A stretch of DNA of 64,000 nucleotides from Nitrospirillum viridazoti CBAmc. Its GTDB lineage: Bacteria; Pseudomonadota; Alphaproteobacteria; Azospirillales; Azospirillaceae. Positions 1 to 8,304 of the stretch are shown here, in pieces. The DNA lies in NCBI RefSeq assembly GCF_000730165.1, contig NZ_CP022112.1, positions 785,501 through 849,500 on the forward strand, in the 5' to 3' direction. The notes below the pieces were generated by a model. That model was not told the origin of the DNA. It made no database searches and saw only the letters and a list, made by a program, of their open reading frames with translations. Made by a program: the position numbers and the translations under genes. How positions within the stretch are numbered: the first letter of the stretch is position 1; each line of letters opens with the position of its first letter.

Positions 1-2
1 TC

Positions 3-1580
3 GACTACCTGCCCACCGTCGCTGCGCGGGATCCAGCGGTGGCGGCGCTGGCGGCGGCCGGCTTCGGCCATACCGACCCGGTTGAGGTCGACCGTGTGAA
101 CCGCTATCTGGAAGCGGTGAACGCAAGTGCCGGATCCGCCGTCCTGTACCTCATGGACGCCGAGGGGCGGACCGTGGCGTCCAGCAACTGGAACCGGCCG
201 GATAGCTACGTGGGCGTGGACTTTTCCTACCGGCCCTATTTCAGGGACGCGCGTGACCAGGGCGTGGGCCGTTTCTATGGCGTGGGCACGGTCACCCGGC
301 TGCCCGGCTATTTCATCGCGGCACCGGTGGAGCGGGACGGACGTCGCGTGGGCGTGCTGGCGGTCAAGATCGTGCTGGACGCGCTGGAGGATGGCTGGCG
401 CACCTCTCACGATGCGGTGCTGGTGGCCGACCGTTTCGGTATCGTCTTTTTGTCGTCCAATCCGGAGTGGAAGTTCCGCGCCCGCCGGCCGCTGGACCCG
501 GACACCGTGACGTACCTGAATGAGACCCGTGAATATGTCGGGCTGGACCATCCACCCCTGGTGCTGCCCCGCTCCCTCCGGACCCATCCGGATCTGCTGG
601 TGGAACGGGGGCTCAGCCGTTATGGCTGGACCATCGCGCTGGCCGCAGACGCCCACCCCGTGGCCCAGGCCGCCGCCACGGCCCGCATCGGCCTGGCGCT
701 GCTGTTGCTGCTGGCGCTGGCCATCGGCCTCTATGTACGCCAGCGGGTGAAACGCCTGCGGGAACAGCGGCTGGCCAAAGCGGCCCTGGACCGCGCCTAC
801 CAGGACCTGGAACGCCAGGTGGAAGCGCGCACCGCGGACCTGCGCGACGCCCAGGCCGAACTGGTGCAGGCCGCCAAGCTGGCCATGATCGGCCAGGTGG
901 CGGCGGGCGTGACCCATGAACTGAACCAGCCGCTGACGGCCCTGCGCGCCCTGGCCGACAACGCCCGCCTGCTGCTGGACCAGGGCCGGCAGGCGGAGGT
1001 CAGCCAGAACCTGACCCACATCGCCGGGCTGGTGGACCGCATGGCCAAGATTTCCAGCCAGCTGCGCAATTTCTCCCGCCGCAGCGAGGGACCGGCCCAG
1101 CCTGTTGCCCTGCCCGGCGCGGTGCAGGAGGCGCTGGCCTTGCTGGACCGCCGCCTGAAGGAGGCGCGGGTCCAGGTGACGGTGGACGTGCCGGAGGTGA
1201 CGGTGGCCTTCGATCCCGTGCGGCTGCAACAGGTGCTGGTCAACCTGATCCGCAACGCGGAGGATGCGACGGCCGGGGTGGCCGAACCCCACATCGCCAT
1301 CACCGCCGTGCCCGCCCTACTGGACCAGCGCGCCGCCGTGCGGGTGACGGTGGCCGACAACGGCCCGGGCCTGGACCCGGCGGTGCGCGACCGGCTGTTC
1401 GACCCCTTCGTCACCACCAAGCCGGGCGGCCAGGGCCTGGGCCTGGGCCTTGCCATCTCCCTGGCCATCGCCCAGGAATATGGCGGGCAGCTGGAGGCCC
1501 GCGATGGGGACGACGGCGGGGCCGTCTTCCTGCTGACCCTGCCTTTGATTTCAGTTGAGCATGATGACGCAATCACCTGA
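3..1580 (+). CDS. dctB: DctB-type sensor histidine kinase, 5' end cut by window edge
   Basis: This is the membrane sensor kinase of a C4-dicarboxylate two-component system. The reading frame is open from base 3, and a GTG at 39 is internal, so the true start lies outside the window. What is visible is the end of the periplasmic PDC-type sensor (around 150-650), one membrane segment near 690-740, a coiled linker, a HisKA domain with the phospho-acceptor His at 915-917 in a THELNQPLTAL motif, and an HATPase domain with NLIRNAEDA, DNGPGLD and GLGLGLAIS boxes. It overlaps dctD by about 20 bp, so the two are translationally coupled. The exact ligand cannot be read from the sequence. No dctA transporter gene is visible downstream. 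Confidence 0.9.
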   Translation, partial: DYLPTVAARDPAVAALAAAGFGHTDPVEVDRVNRYLEAVNASAGSAVLYLMDAEGRTVASSNWNRPDSYVGVDFSYRPYFRDARDQGVGRFYGVGTVTRLPGYFIAAPVERDGRRVGVLAVKIVLDALEDGWRTSHDAVLVADRFGIVFLSSNPEWKFRARRPLDPDTVTYLNETREYVGLDHPPLVLPRSLRTHPDLLVERGLSRYGWTIALAADAHPVAQAAATARIGLALLLLLALAIGLYVRQRVKRLREQRLAKAALDRAYQDLERQVEARTADLRDAQAELVQAAKLAMIGQVAAGVTHELNQPLTALRALADNARLLLDQGRQAEVSQNLTHIAGLVDRMAKISSQLRNFSRRSEGPAQPVALPGAVQEALALLDRRLKEARVQVTVDVPEVTVAFDPVRLQQVLVNLIRNAEDATAGVAEPHIAITAVPALLDQRAAVRVTVADNGPGLDPAVRDRLFDPFVTTKPGGQGLGLGLAISLAIAQEYGGQLEARDGDDGGAVFLLTLPLISVEHDDAIT

Positions 1581-2898
1581 TATCGCACCTATAGTCCTGT
1601 TCGTGGATGATGAGGAGATCATCCGCCTGACCGTGCGCCAGACGCTGGAGCTGGCGGGTTTGGCCGTGACGACCTACCCGACTGCGGAGGCGGCGCTGGC
1701 CGATATCTCGGCCGACACGCCCGGCATCTTGGTGACCGACGTGCGCCTGCCGGGGATGAGCGGGCTGGACCTGCTGTCGCGGGTACGGGCGCTGGATGCG
1801 GAACTGCCGGTGGTGCTGGTGACCGGCCAGGGCGATGTCTCCATGGCGGTGCGCGCCATGCAGGACGGCGCCTACGACTTCATCGAGAAGCCCTTCGTCA
1901 CCGACCATTTCGTGGAGGTGATCCGCCGCGCCCTGGAGAAGCGCGCCCTGGTGCGGGAGAACCGGCGCCTGCGCCAGGCCCTGGACCAGAACGCGGCGGT
2001 GGAAAACCATCTGCTGGGCCAAAGCCCGGCCCTGGTGCGTACCCGTCGCCTGGTGGCGGATCTGGCCGGCACCGATGTGGACGTGCTGGTGCTGGGCGAG
2101 ACGGGCTCGGGCAAGGAACAGGTGGCCCGCGCGCTGCATGAGGGCGGGCCCCGGGCCGCATTTCCCTTCGTCGCCGTGAATTGCGGCGCCATCCCCGACA
2201 GCATGTTCGAAAGCGAGATGTTCGGGCATGAGGCCGGCGCCTTCACCGGGGCCGCCAAGCGCCGGGTGGGCAAGATCGAATACGCCCATCGCGGCACGCT
2301 GTTCCTGGATGAGATCGAGAGCATGCCGCCGGCCCTGCAGGTCAAGCTGCTGCGGGTGTTGCAGGACCGGGCACTGGAACGGCTGGGCGGCAACGACAGG
2401 GTGACGGTGGACCTGCGCGTGGTGGCGGCCACCAAGGAAAACCTGCTGGACCTGGCCAACGCCGGCCGGTTCCGCGCCGACCTTTATTACCGGCTGAGCG
2501 TCGTCACCCTGACCTTGCCACCTTTGCGCGACCGGCGGGAGGACATCCCCCTGCTGTTCCAGCACTTCGCCCTGCAGGCGGCCGCCCGCTTCCGCCGTCC
2601 TTATGCCGAGCCCACGCCCGCCCTGCTGCGCGCCCTGATGCTGAAGGACTGGCCGGGCAATGTGCGCGAACTGCGCAACGCTGCCGACCGTCATGCCCTG
2701 GGCCTAGGCGAAGATGAAGGGTCGGGGACCGAGGGCGGCTCCCTGGCCGACATCCTGGACGGGGTGGAGCGCCATCTGATCACCGAGGCTTTGCGCGCCA
2801 GTGGCGGCCAGGTGACCCGGGCGGCGGAAACGCTGGGCGTGCCGCGCAAGACGCTGTACGACAAGATGAAACGCCTGAATATTGGCGGCGCAGAATGA
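1561..2898 (+). CDS. dctD: DctD-type sigma-54-dependent response regulator
   Basis: A 445-residue NtrC-family activator that should receive phosphate from the overlapping DctB kinase and switch on sigma-54 promoters. Domains in order: a receiver (residues about 10-125, acidic pocket D16/D17, phospho-acceptor D60, lysine in a FIEKPF motif), an AAA+ ATPase (about 150-380, Walker A GETGSGKE, sigma-54 contact loop GAFTGA) and a C-terminal Fis-type helix-turn-helix. ATG 1561 is preferred; an in-frame TTG lies 6 bp upstream. The intact GAFTGA loop means it should work with RpoN. I found no convincing -24/-12 promoter in the window, so its targets are probably elsewhere. Confidence 0.93.
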   Translation: MMTQSPDIAPIVLFVDDEEIIRLTVRQTLELAGLAVTTYPTAEAALADISADTPGILVTDVRLPGMSGLDLLSRVRALDAELPVVLVTGQGDVSMAVRAMQDGAYDFIEKPFVTDHFVEVIRRALEKRALVRENRRLRQALDQNAAVENHLLGQSPALVRTRRLVADLAGTDVDVLVLGETGSGKEQVARALHEGGPRAAFPFVAVNCGAIPDSMFESEMFGHEAGAFTGAAKRRVGKIEYAHRGTLFLDEIESMPPALQVKLLRVLQDRALERLGGNDRVTVDLRVVAATKENLLDLANAGRFRADLYYRLSVVTLTLPPLRDRREDIPLLFQHFALQAAARFRRPYAEPTPALLRALMLKDWPGNVRELRNAADRHALGLGEDEGSGTEGGSLADILDGVERHLITEALRASGGQVTRAAETLGVPRKTLYDKMKRLNIGGAE

Positions 2899-2911
2899 AT
2901 TGGGGCACCGA

Positions 2912-3748
2912 ATGAACGCCGATCCCGTGATTCTGACCGTGGCGCCCAACGGCGCCCGCCGGCTGAAGACCGACCACCCGGCCATCCCCTTGGACCCGGC
3001 GGAGATCGCCCAGGATGCCGCCGCCTGCCTGGAGGCGGGCGCCGCCATGATCCACATGCACGTGCGGGATGCCCAGGGCCGCCACCTGCTGGACACCGAT
3101 GCCTATTCCGCCGCCACGGCAGCCGTGCGCCAGGCCTTGGGCGATCGCTTGGTCATCCAGGTGACGACGGAGGCCGCCGGCATCTACCACCCGCCCCATC
3201 AGATGGCCGTCATCCGCGCCCTGAAGCCGGAGGCGGTGTCGCTGGCCATCCGCGAGTTGGCCCCAGACGCCGCGCACGAGAAAGAAGCCGCCGACTTCTT
3301 CGCCTGGCTGGCGCGGGAGCGGATCATGGTGCAGACCATCCTCTATTCCCGCGACGATCTGCTGCGTTGGCACGATCTGCGCCGTCGCGGCGTGGTGCCG
3401 GAGGTGCCGCACTTCCTGCTGTACGTCCTGGGCCGCTACACCGCTGGTCAAGTCAGCGATCCGCGCGACCTATTGCCCTTCATGGCGCCTGTTGCGGACA
3501 CGCCCGACGACAACACCGGCGACGTGCCCTGGGCCGTCTGCGCCTTCGGCCGGCGGGAGAACGCCTGCGTGCTGACGGCCGCCGGCCTGGGCGGCCACAT
3601 CCGCGTGGGCTTCGAGAACAACCTGCACTTGCCGGACGGCACCCTCGCCCCCGACAACGCCGCCCTCGTGGCTGCTGCCGCCCAAGGCAGCCGCCTCATG
3701 GGCCGTCCGCTGGCCACGGCGGACGGGGTGCGGGCGCGTTTCGGCTGA
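2912..3748 (+). CDS. Beta-keto acid cleavage enzyme (BKACE, DUF849)
   Basis: A 278-residue TIM-barrel enzyme of the BKACE/Kce family. Members condense a beta-keto acid with acetyl-CoA, giving acetoacetate and a new CoA ester; the type member cleaves 3-keto-5-aminohexanoate in lysine fermentation. The metal-binding HMH motif in the stretch AAMIHMHVRDAQG is present, as is the conserved Glu in RVGFENNLHLPDG near the C-terminus. ATG 2912 fits the family N-terminus (DPVILTVAPNGAR); a TTG at 2882 would overlap dctD. It starts 13 bp after dctD and may be cotranscribed. BKACE members differ widely in substrate, so the substrate is not assigned. Confidence 0.85.
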   Translation: MNADPVILTVAPNGARRLKTDHPAIPLDPAEIAQDAAACLEAGAAMIHMHVRDAQGRHLLDTDAYSAATAAVRQALGDRLVIQVTTEAAGIYHPPHQMAVIRALKPEAVSLAIRELAPDAAHEKEAADFFAWLARERIMVQTILYSRDDLLRWHDLRRRGVVPEVPHFLLYVLGRYTAGQVSDPRDLLPFMAPVADTPDDNTGDVPWAVCAFGRRENACVLTAAGLGGHIRVGFENNLHLPDGTLAPDNAALVAAAAQGSRLMGRPLATADGVRARFG

Positions 3749-3757
3749 CCCGCGCCT

Positions 3758-3952
3758 TTAAGTCGCGGTCCTAAAAAAATCATTCGGCATCACCGCCCCC
3801 TCAGTCTCTTCCATGATCGCCCGCATGGCGGCGGCATCCGGATGGCGCTGGCCGGTGCACCACCGGGCGACGGTGGAGCGGCTGCGTCCGATGTGGCGGG
3901 CGAATTCGGCAGCGGTGAGGCCGTGCGCCTGGAGGTAGTCGGCGAGCGTCAT
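3758..3952 (-). CDS. Small Cro-like helix-turn-helix protein
   Basis: A 64-residue protein that is almost entirely one DNA-binding helix-turn-helix (LTAAEFARHIGRSRSTVARW), like Cro/YdaS-type or other small XRE regulators. The start is set at ATG 3952 (MTLADYL); a longer frame to 3976 would run into the operator region. It is divergent from the S24-like repressor at 4043, with 90 bp between the starts, the classic cro/cI arrangement. It is convergent with the BKACE gene, whose stop lies 9 bp away. No other phage gene is visible, so this may be a relic or a stand-alone switch. Confidence 0.75.
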   Translation of the reverse strand: MTLADYLQAHGLTAAEFARHIGRSRSTVARWCTGQRHPDAAAMRAIMEETEGAVMPNDFFRTAT

Positions 3953-3971
3953 GGCTGAATGGTGCCGAATA

Positions 3972-3996
3972 GGCAACTTTCTGTCAACGCGTTGCC
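3972..3996. promoter_or_regulatory. Candidate operator, dyad GGCAAC...GTTGCC
   Basis: GGCAAC (3972-3977) is matched by GTTGCC (3991-3996), with an inner perfect palindrome CAACGCGTTG at 3985-3994. It lies between the divergent small HTH gene and the S24-like repressor. The octamer GGCAACTT starts here and recurs at 4029 and, inverted, at 4764. Confidence 0.5.
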
Positions 3997-4028
3997 CGCA
4001 TGGCGACTGACGATTGGTAGCCGCTGTG

Positions 4029-4036
4029 GCAACTTC
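4029..4036 (+). promoter_or_regulatory. GGCAACTT half-site just upstream of the repressor gene
   Basis: A second exact copy of GGCAACTT sits 7 bp before the repressor ATG at 4043, where a bound protein could block translation initiation or autoregulate transcription. It is inferred only from the repeat. Confidence 0.4.
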
Positions 4037-4042
4037 GCTGTC

Positions 4043-4741
4043 ATGATGGACCGACCTCCCAACCGTATCCGTGAACTTCGTGAAGCCAAAAGGATGACCC
4101 AGGAACAGCTGGGCGCCCTGATCGGCACCGACAAGACGGTGATCTCCAAGCTGGAATCCGGCCGCACGCGCCTATCGCAGCAGCGCATGATGGCGATCGC
4201 CGCCAGCCTGGGCTGCGGTGTGGCGGAATTGCTGGAGCCGGCAACGGCAGCGGTGGCCCCGTCCGACTGGGAGCAGGACGACGCATCCGTCGAGGTGGCG
4301 GAGGTCGATATCTACGGTGACCGGCGTGGCGGCTTCCTGTCCAGTCACCAGGGGGCCAGCCATGGAGGCAAGCCGCAGGGCTTCCGTGAGGATGAGACCA
4401 TCGCCCCCTGGCGCTTCCCCGCCAGTTACCTTTCCGCCGAATTGCAGGTACGGCCCGCCGCCGTGCGTATCGTGGAGGTGCGGGGTGACGGCATGGAGCC
4501 CACCCTGCTGCCCGGCGACCGGGTCATGGTCAACCTGGCGGACCAGTCCCCCTCGCCCCCCGGGATCTTCGCCCTGTGGGATGGACAGGGCGTGGTGATC
4601 AAGCGCTTGGAACTGATCATGGGCAGCCACCCGCCTATGGTTGAAATCCGCTCCGACAATCCGCATCACCGTGTCTACGAGCGGGCGGCGGCCGATATCG
4701 ACATCATTGGCCGTGTCGTCTGGGTGGGCCGGCGCCTCTGA
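4043..4741 (+). CDS. XRE-S24 repressor-like regulator without the catalytic serine
   Basis: A 232-residue protein with an N-terminal XRE helix-turn-helix (residues about 8-65, KRMTQEQLGALIGTDKTVIS) and a C-terminal LexA/CI-like S24 domain (about 125-230). In S24 proteins the nucleophilic Ser sits in a G-D-S-M-x-P-T motif. Here the motif reads GDGMEPTL, with Gly150 (codon 4490-4492) in the Ser position. The general-base Lys appears kept in VVIKRLE. Self-cleavage is therefore not expected, and the domain probably serves dimerisation. ATG 4043 is chosen because it precedes the HTH directly; the frame is open back to 3959 across operator-like repeats. The gene is divergent from a small Cro-like gene. 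Confidence 0.85.
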   Translation: MMDRPPNRIRELREAKRMTQEQLGALIGTDKTVISKLESGRTRLSQQRMMAIAASLGCGVAELLEPATAAVAPSDWEQDDASVEVAEVDIYGDRRGGFLSSHQGASHGGKPQGFREDETIAPWRFPASYLSAELQVRPAAVRIVEVRGDGMEPTLLPGDRVMVNLADQSPSPPGIFALWDGQGVVIKRLELIMGSHPPMVEIRSDNPHHRVYERAAADIDIIGRVVWVGRRL

Positions 4742-4763
4742 GCGCCACTCGTTTTCGATGCGC

Positions 4764-4784
4764 AAGTTGCCAACTGAGCAACTT
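4764..4784. promoter_or_regulatory. Candidate operator downstream of the repressor
   Basis: A perfect 7-bp inverted repeat, AAGTTGC (4764-4770) and GCAACTT (4778-4784), with a 7-bp spacer. The left arm extends to AAGTTGCC, the reverse complement of the octamer at 3972 and 4029. It could control the small gene starting at 4899. Confidence 0.45.
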
Positions 4785-4898
4785 ATGAATTGACGGGCGG
4801 TTGCCGTTCAGGCACCGTCGGGATATCGGCTGTTCTGCCGATGTTCCCCTTCCCCAAGCGCTGACCGCCTGAGGAGCCCTTTCCCTGTGGAGAGGCTG

Positions 4899-5204
4899 AT
4901 GACCCGACTTGAGCGCACGACACAGTTTTACTGGCAATTGGCCCAGTTGGCGCGGCACGACACTTTCCTGGACCTGGTGGTGCGGGGCCTGGACGGGCTG
5001 GCCGTGGTGGCGCGCACGGCCCCCAGCCACCGTCTGCGCCGGGCCGCCGCCGCCCATATTGGCGTGGCTGCCCGGGCGCATCGTTTCCTGAATGCGGACC
5101 GGCTGGAGCAGGCGGCGTTGACACTGACCGCCGCGCCGCGCTGGCCGGTCCCTTGCGAGTCAGACCCGCCATTCGGGTGTGAAGCCGGCTGTCCGAAAGG
5201 GTAG
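4899..5204 (+). CDS. Small hypothetical protein
   Basis: A 101-residue frame, basic and Ala/Leu-rich, probably helical over its first 75 residues, with two Cys near the C-terminus. I do not recognise a family. Support is a GGAG-type ribosome-binding site 6 bp before ATG 4899, GC-rich third positions for most of its length, and its place directly downstream of an operator-like dyad shared with the neighbouring repressor. It may be a target of that repressor. No membrane segment or signal peptide is evident. The last 25 residues look less like coding sequence. Confidence 0.4.
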   Translation: MTRLERTTQFYWQLAQLARHDTFLDLVVRGLDGLAVVARTAPSHRLRRAAAAHIGVAARAHRFLNADRLEQAALTLTAAPRWPVPCESDPPFGCEAGCPKG

Positions 5205-5463
5205 GCGCACCGGAAGGATAAGCAGGCGTCTGGTTCACGAGCAATCATAAGTGGTATGGTGGCGCATACCCTCATCAGTGGCGGGTTCACCTAGCAATGG
5301 AAAGCCGGGACGCTGTCCACTGTTTGGCCTGTTGTAACGCGCCTACGGCGGTGACGCCGCTGCCGCCGCGCCCCTCGGTTCTTCCCACTCGTACCCCAAC
5401 CAACCCGTGTTGCTGGCGGCGCCATCATGCCGGCGCAGATCTGGTACCCGTCTATGAACATTT

Positions 5464-5484
5464 GAATGCTAATCGTTAGGATTC
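5464..5484. promoter_or_regulatory. Candidate MarR operator
   Basis: A 21-bp dyad in AT-rich DNA: left arm GAATGCTAA, spacer TCG, right arm TTAGGATTC (one mismatch, partly shared centre). It ends 13 bp before the MarR start at 5498. The position suits autoregulation by the MarR protein. The rest of 5205-5497 holds no supportable gene. Confidence 0.5.
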
Positions 5485-5497
5485 TAATATTCTGGAC

Positions 5498-5989
5498 ATG
5501 GAACAAACCGCCCCCCTTCCCATTACCCCCCGGCACCGGGCCTTCGGCCTGACGCTCTGCTATCTCGCCCGATGCTGGCGGCGGGAGGCGGACGCGGCAT
5601 TGAAGGCCTATGGCCAGTCCGAAGCGACGGCCCTGCCGCTGGTGGTGCTGGCCCGCCTGGGCGACGGCATCCGCCAAGGCCAGTTGGCCGATCATGTGGG
5701 CGTGGAAGGCCCCTCGCTGGTGCGGCTGGTGGACATGCTGGAAAGGGACGGTCTGTTGGAACGCCGCAACGACCCGCGCGACCGGCGGGTGAAGACCCTG
5801 CACCTGACGGCCGAGGGCCGCGCGTTGGCGGTCCGGTTGGACGACGCGCTGGACGGCATGCGCCAGCGCCTGCTGGCCGAGGTGACGCCGGAACAGCTGG
5901 ATACCGCGCTGACCGTCTTCGCGGCCGTCGAACGCGCCCTGGGCCGGTCCCCGGGCGCCAAGGACGGCACCGAGGGGGATGCACCGTGA
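5498..5989 (+). CDS. MarR-family transcriptional regulator
   Basis: A 163-residue winged-helix regulator. The MarR core spans about residues 30-135: a helix-turn-helix (GQLADHVGVEGPSLVRLVDML) and the wing motif DPRDRRVKTLHLT, which carries the conserved D-x-R-x-x-x-x-x-L-T pattern. Its stop overlaps the GTG start of the FUSC exporter (GTGA), so it is the first gene of a regulator-exporter operon. By analogy with other MarR proteins beside aromatic-acid efflux genes, it probably represses the operon until a phenolic or carboxylic acid binds. That ligand class is an inference. A dyad at 5464-5484 is the likely binding site. Confidence 0.88.
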   Translation: MEQTAPLPITPRHRAFGLTLCYLARCWRREADAALKAYGQSEATALPLVVLARLGDGIRQGQLADHVGVEGPSLVRLVDMLERDGLLERRNDPRDRRVKTLHLTAEGRALAVRLDDALDGMRQRLLAEVTPEQLDTALTVFAAVERALGRSPGAKDGTEGDAP

Positions 5990-8073
5990 CCGCGGCCTGG
6001 CTATCATCTCTTTTCCGGGGGGTCTCCAAGGGCGCCGGCGACTGGATGTTCGCCGCCAAGACGGCCGCCGCCGCCCTGGCCGCCTTGTATATTGGATTCA
6101 GCCTGGACCTGCCGCGCCCCTATTGGGCGGCGGGAACGGTCTTCATCGTGTCGCAGCCGCTGGCCGGCGCCATGCGGTCGAAAGGCGTGTTCCGCGTGCT
6201 GGGCACCGTCATTGGCGCCGTGGCCACGGTGGCCATCATTCCCAACCTGGTGGATGCCCCACCCCTGCTGTGCGTGGCCATGGCGCTGTGGACCATGGCC
6301 TGCCTGACCCTGGCCCTGCTGGACCGCACGCCGCGCAGCTACATCTTCATGCTGGCAGCCTACAGCACCGCGCTGATCGGCTTCCCCACCGTCACGGACC
6401 CCGGCACCGTGTTCGACGCCGCCCTGGCCCGAGTGGAGGAGATCACCGTCGGCATCCTGTGCGCCACCGTCATCGGCAGCGTCATCTTCCCGCGCGGCAT
6501 CGGCCCCGTGGTCAGCGATCGCATCGACGCCTTCGCCGCCGATGTCACCCGCTGGGCCCGTGACGCCCTGGCCGGGGCGGAGGAAACGGCGGCCACCCGC
6601 TCGGACCGGCGCCGCCTGGCCGCCGACGCGGTCGAACTGCAGATGATGGCCACGCACCTGGATTACGACACCAGCCACCTGCACGGCATGAGCCAGGAGG
6701 TGCGCCAGCTGCGCCAGCGCCTGGTCATGCTGCTGCCCATCCTGTCGGGCCTGGGCGACCGCGTCCGCGCCTTGAAAGCCGACGGCCGGCCGCTGCCGGC
6801 GGCGCTGGAGGCGTTGCTGGCCGATGTCGGCGACTGGGTGGCGGACCTGGAGGCACCGGCGGACCGCACGGCGGATTTGCGCGCCCGCATCGCGGCGCTG
6901 CGCACGGCACCGGCCGACTGGCACGACGTGCTGACCCTGAACCTGCTGACGCGGCTGAAGGACCTGATGGACGCCCTGCAGGATTGCCGCGACCTGCGCC
7001 GGTACATCATCAGTGGCGGCCATGGGCCCAAGGTGCGCCGCCGCCGGGGCGGCCGGGCGGGGGCGGAGGTGGCGATGCACCGGGACCTGGGCATGGCCCT
7101 GTGGTCCGGCGCCGGCGCCGCCATCACCATCCTGCTGGGCAGCGCCTTCTGGATCGGCACGGAATGGGCGGATGGCGCCATCGCCCTGGAAATGGCGGCC
7201 GTCGCCTGCTGCTTCTTCGCCGCGCAGGACAACCCGGTGCCGGCCATCCTGGACTTCGCGCTGTACAACGCCGTGGCCGCGGTGCTGGCCGGCATCTACA
7301 TCTTCGCCATCATGCCGCACATCGACGGCTTCGTGATGCTGGCCTTCGCCCTGGGGCCCATGTTCCTGCTGCTGGGCCGCGTCATCGCCAATCCGCGCCT
7401 GGCCGGCCGGGCACTGGCGGTGGGCGCCACCCTGCCCACGCTGGCGGGCCTGAGCAACACCTACAGCGCCGACTTCGCCTCCTACCTCAACAGCGCCTTG
7501 GCGCTGGTGCTGGGCATGGGGTTCGCGGGGCTGGTGACGGCGCTGGTGCGCGCGGTGGGCGCGGAATGGGGCGCCCGGCGCATCCTTCGCGCCTGCTGGT
7601 ACGACATCCGGGCCGTGGCCGACATGCGCGCCCCCGCCCCCGACGGCGGCCTGCGCCCCGTGTTCGCCGGCAAGCTGCTGGACCGCATGGGCCTGCTGGT
7701 GCCGCGCTTGGCCGCCCTGCCCCCAGGATCGGAAATCGCAGCCGCCGATGCCCTGGCCGACATCCGCACGGGCATGAACGTGCTGGAGCTGCGCGGGGTG
7801 GAACGGGCCCTGCCCGTGCCGGCGCGGGCGGCGGTGGACGGGACGCTGTCCCTGCTGGCCGACCATTACCGGGCGGTCTGCCGCGCCGGTGCCCCGCGCC
7901 CGCCCTCGCCACAGTTGCTGGCCGGCATCGACGCCGCCCTGGCGGCGCTGATGCCCCTGCCTGACCGCAAGCCGCGCCAAGCGTTGCTGGCCTTGGCCGG
8001 CATCCGCCGGGCCCTGTCGGACGGTGCGCCCGACCTGCCGCCGCCCACCCCGGAAGAAAGCCTGGCCGCATGA
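5986..8073 (+). CDS. FUSC/AaeB-type aromatic acid exporter
   Basis: A 695-residue inner-membrane protein of the fusaric-acid-resistance/AaeB family. It has the usual duplicated layout: an N-terminal hydrophobic bundle (about residues 20-165), a cytoplasmic helical stretch (about 165-360), and a second hydrophobic bundle (about 365-520) followed by a soluble tail. It should work with the membrane-fusion protein at 8305 and the AaeX-like protein at 8070 to expel aromatic or hydroxylated carboxylic acids. The GTG start at 5986 is chosen because it overlaps the MarR stop and begins just before the first hydrophobic bundle; the frame upstream of it shadows the MarR gene. No outer-membrane channel gene is nearby. 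Confidence 0.88.
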   Translation: MTAAWLSSLFRGVSKGAGDWMFAAKTAAAALAALYIGFSLDLPRPYWAAGTVFIVSQPLAGAMRSKGVFRVLGTVIGAVATVAIIPNLVDAPPLLCVAMALWTMACLTLALLDRTPRSYIFMLAAYSTALIGFPTVTDPGTVFDAALARVEEITVGILCATVIGSVIFPRGIGPVVSDRIDAFAADVTRWARDALAGAEETAATRSDRRRLAADAVELQMMATHLDYDTSHLHGMSQEVRQLRQRLVMLLPILSGLGDRVRALKADGRPLPAALEALLADVGDWVADLEAPADRTADLRARIAALRTAPADWHDVLTLNLLTRLKDLMDALQDCRDLRRYIISGGHGPKVRRRRGGRAGAEVAMHRDLGMALWSGAGAAITILLGSAFWIGTEWADGAIALEMAAVACCFFAAQDNPVPAILDFALYNAVAAVLAGIYIFAIMPHIDGFVMLAFALGPMFLLLGRVIANPRLAGRALAVGATLPTLAGLSNTYSADFASYLNSALALVLGMGFAGLVTALVRAVGAEWGARRILRACWYDIRAVADMRAPAPDGGLRPVFAGKLLDRMGLLVPRLAALPPGSEIAAADALADIRTGMNVLELRGVERALPVPARAAVDGTLSLLADHYRAVCRAGAPRPPSPQLLAGIDAALAALMPLPDRKPRQALLALAGIRRALSDGAPDLPPPTPEESLAA

Positions 8074-8285
8074 TCGGCGAAATGGACATTCACGGCGTCT
8101 TCGTCTCCCCCCTGCTGGTCTGGGGCGTGGTCGCCTTCCTCATCTCCATGGCTGTGCGCTGGGTGCTGCGCCTGGTGGGCGCCTATCGCCTGGTCTGGCA
8201 TCGGCCGCTGTTCGACCTGGCCGTTTACGTCATCGTCCTGGGCGGCGTCGCCGCCGCCTTCACCCACTACACTCCTTATCCTTGA
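8070..8285 (+). CDS. AaeX-like DUF1656 membrane protein
   Basis: A 71-residue protein with two hydrophobic segments (about residues 12-33 and 46-66) separated by a short basic loop, as in the DUF1656 family. Its ATG overlaps the FUSC stop (ATGA), and it lies 19 bp before the membrane-fusion gene. Members are found almost only between AaeB-like and AaeA-like genes. The molecular role is unknown; it is presumed to be an accessory inner-membrane part of the efflux pump. Confidence 0.85.
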   Translation: MIGEMDIHGVFVSPLLVWGVVAFLISMAVRWVLRLVGAYRLVWHRPLFDLAVYVIVLGGVAAAFTHYTPYP

Positions 8286-8304
8286 CTTGCTGGACGTCGC
8301 CGCC

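Noticed and set aside
797-1588. Long minus-strand open frame opposite dctB
   Set aside because: It is the mirror of a GC-rich kinase gene; Ser/Arg/Pro-rich translation without domains.
3758-4741. Prophage attachment site or integrated phage
   Set aside because: Only the two regulators are phage-like; there is no integrase, no structural gene and no flanking direct repeat that I can see.
5297-5479. A 60-codon plus-strand frame before the MarR gene
   Set aside because: No ribosome-binding site, Cys/His-rich random composition, and it runs into the MarR operator dyad.
6004-7980. A 658-codon minus-strand frame opposite the FUSC exporter
   Set aside because: Gln/His/Gly-rich antisense product typical of high-GC genes; the plus strand has clear membrane segments and family motifs.
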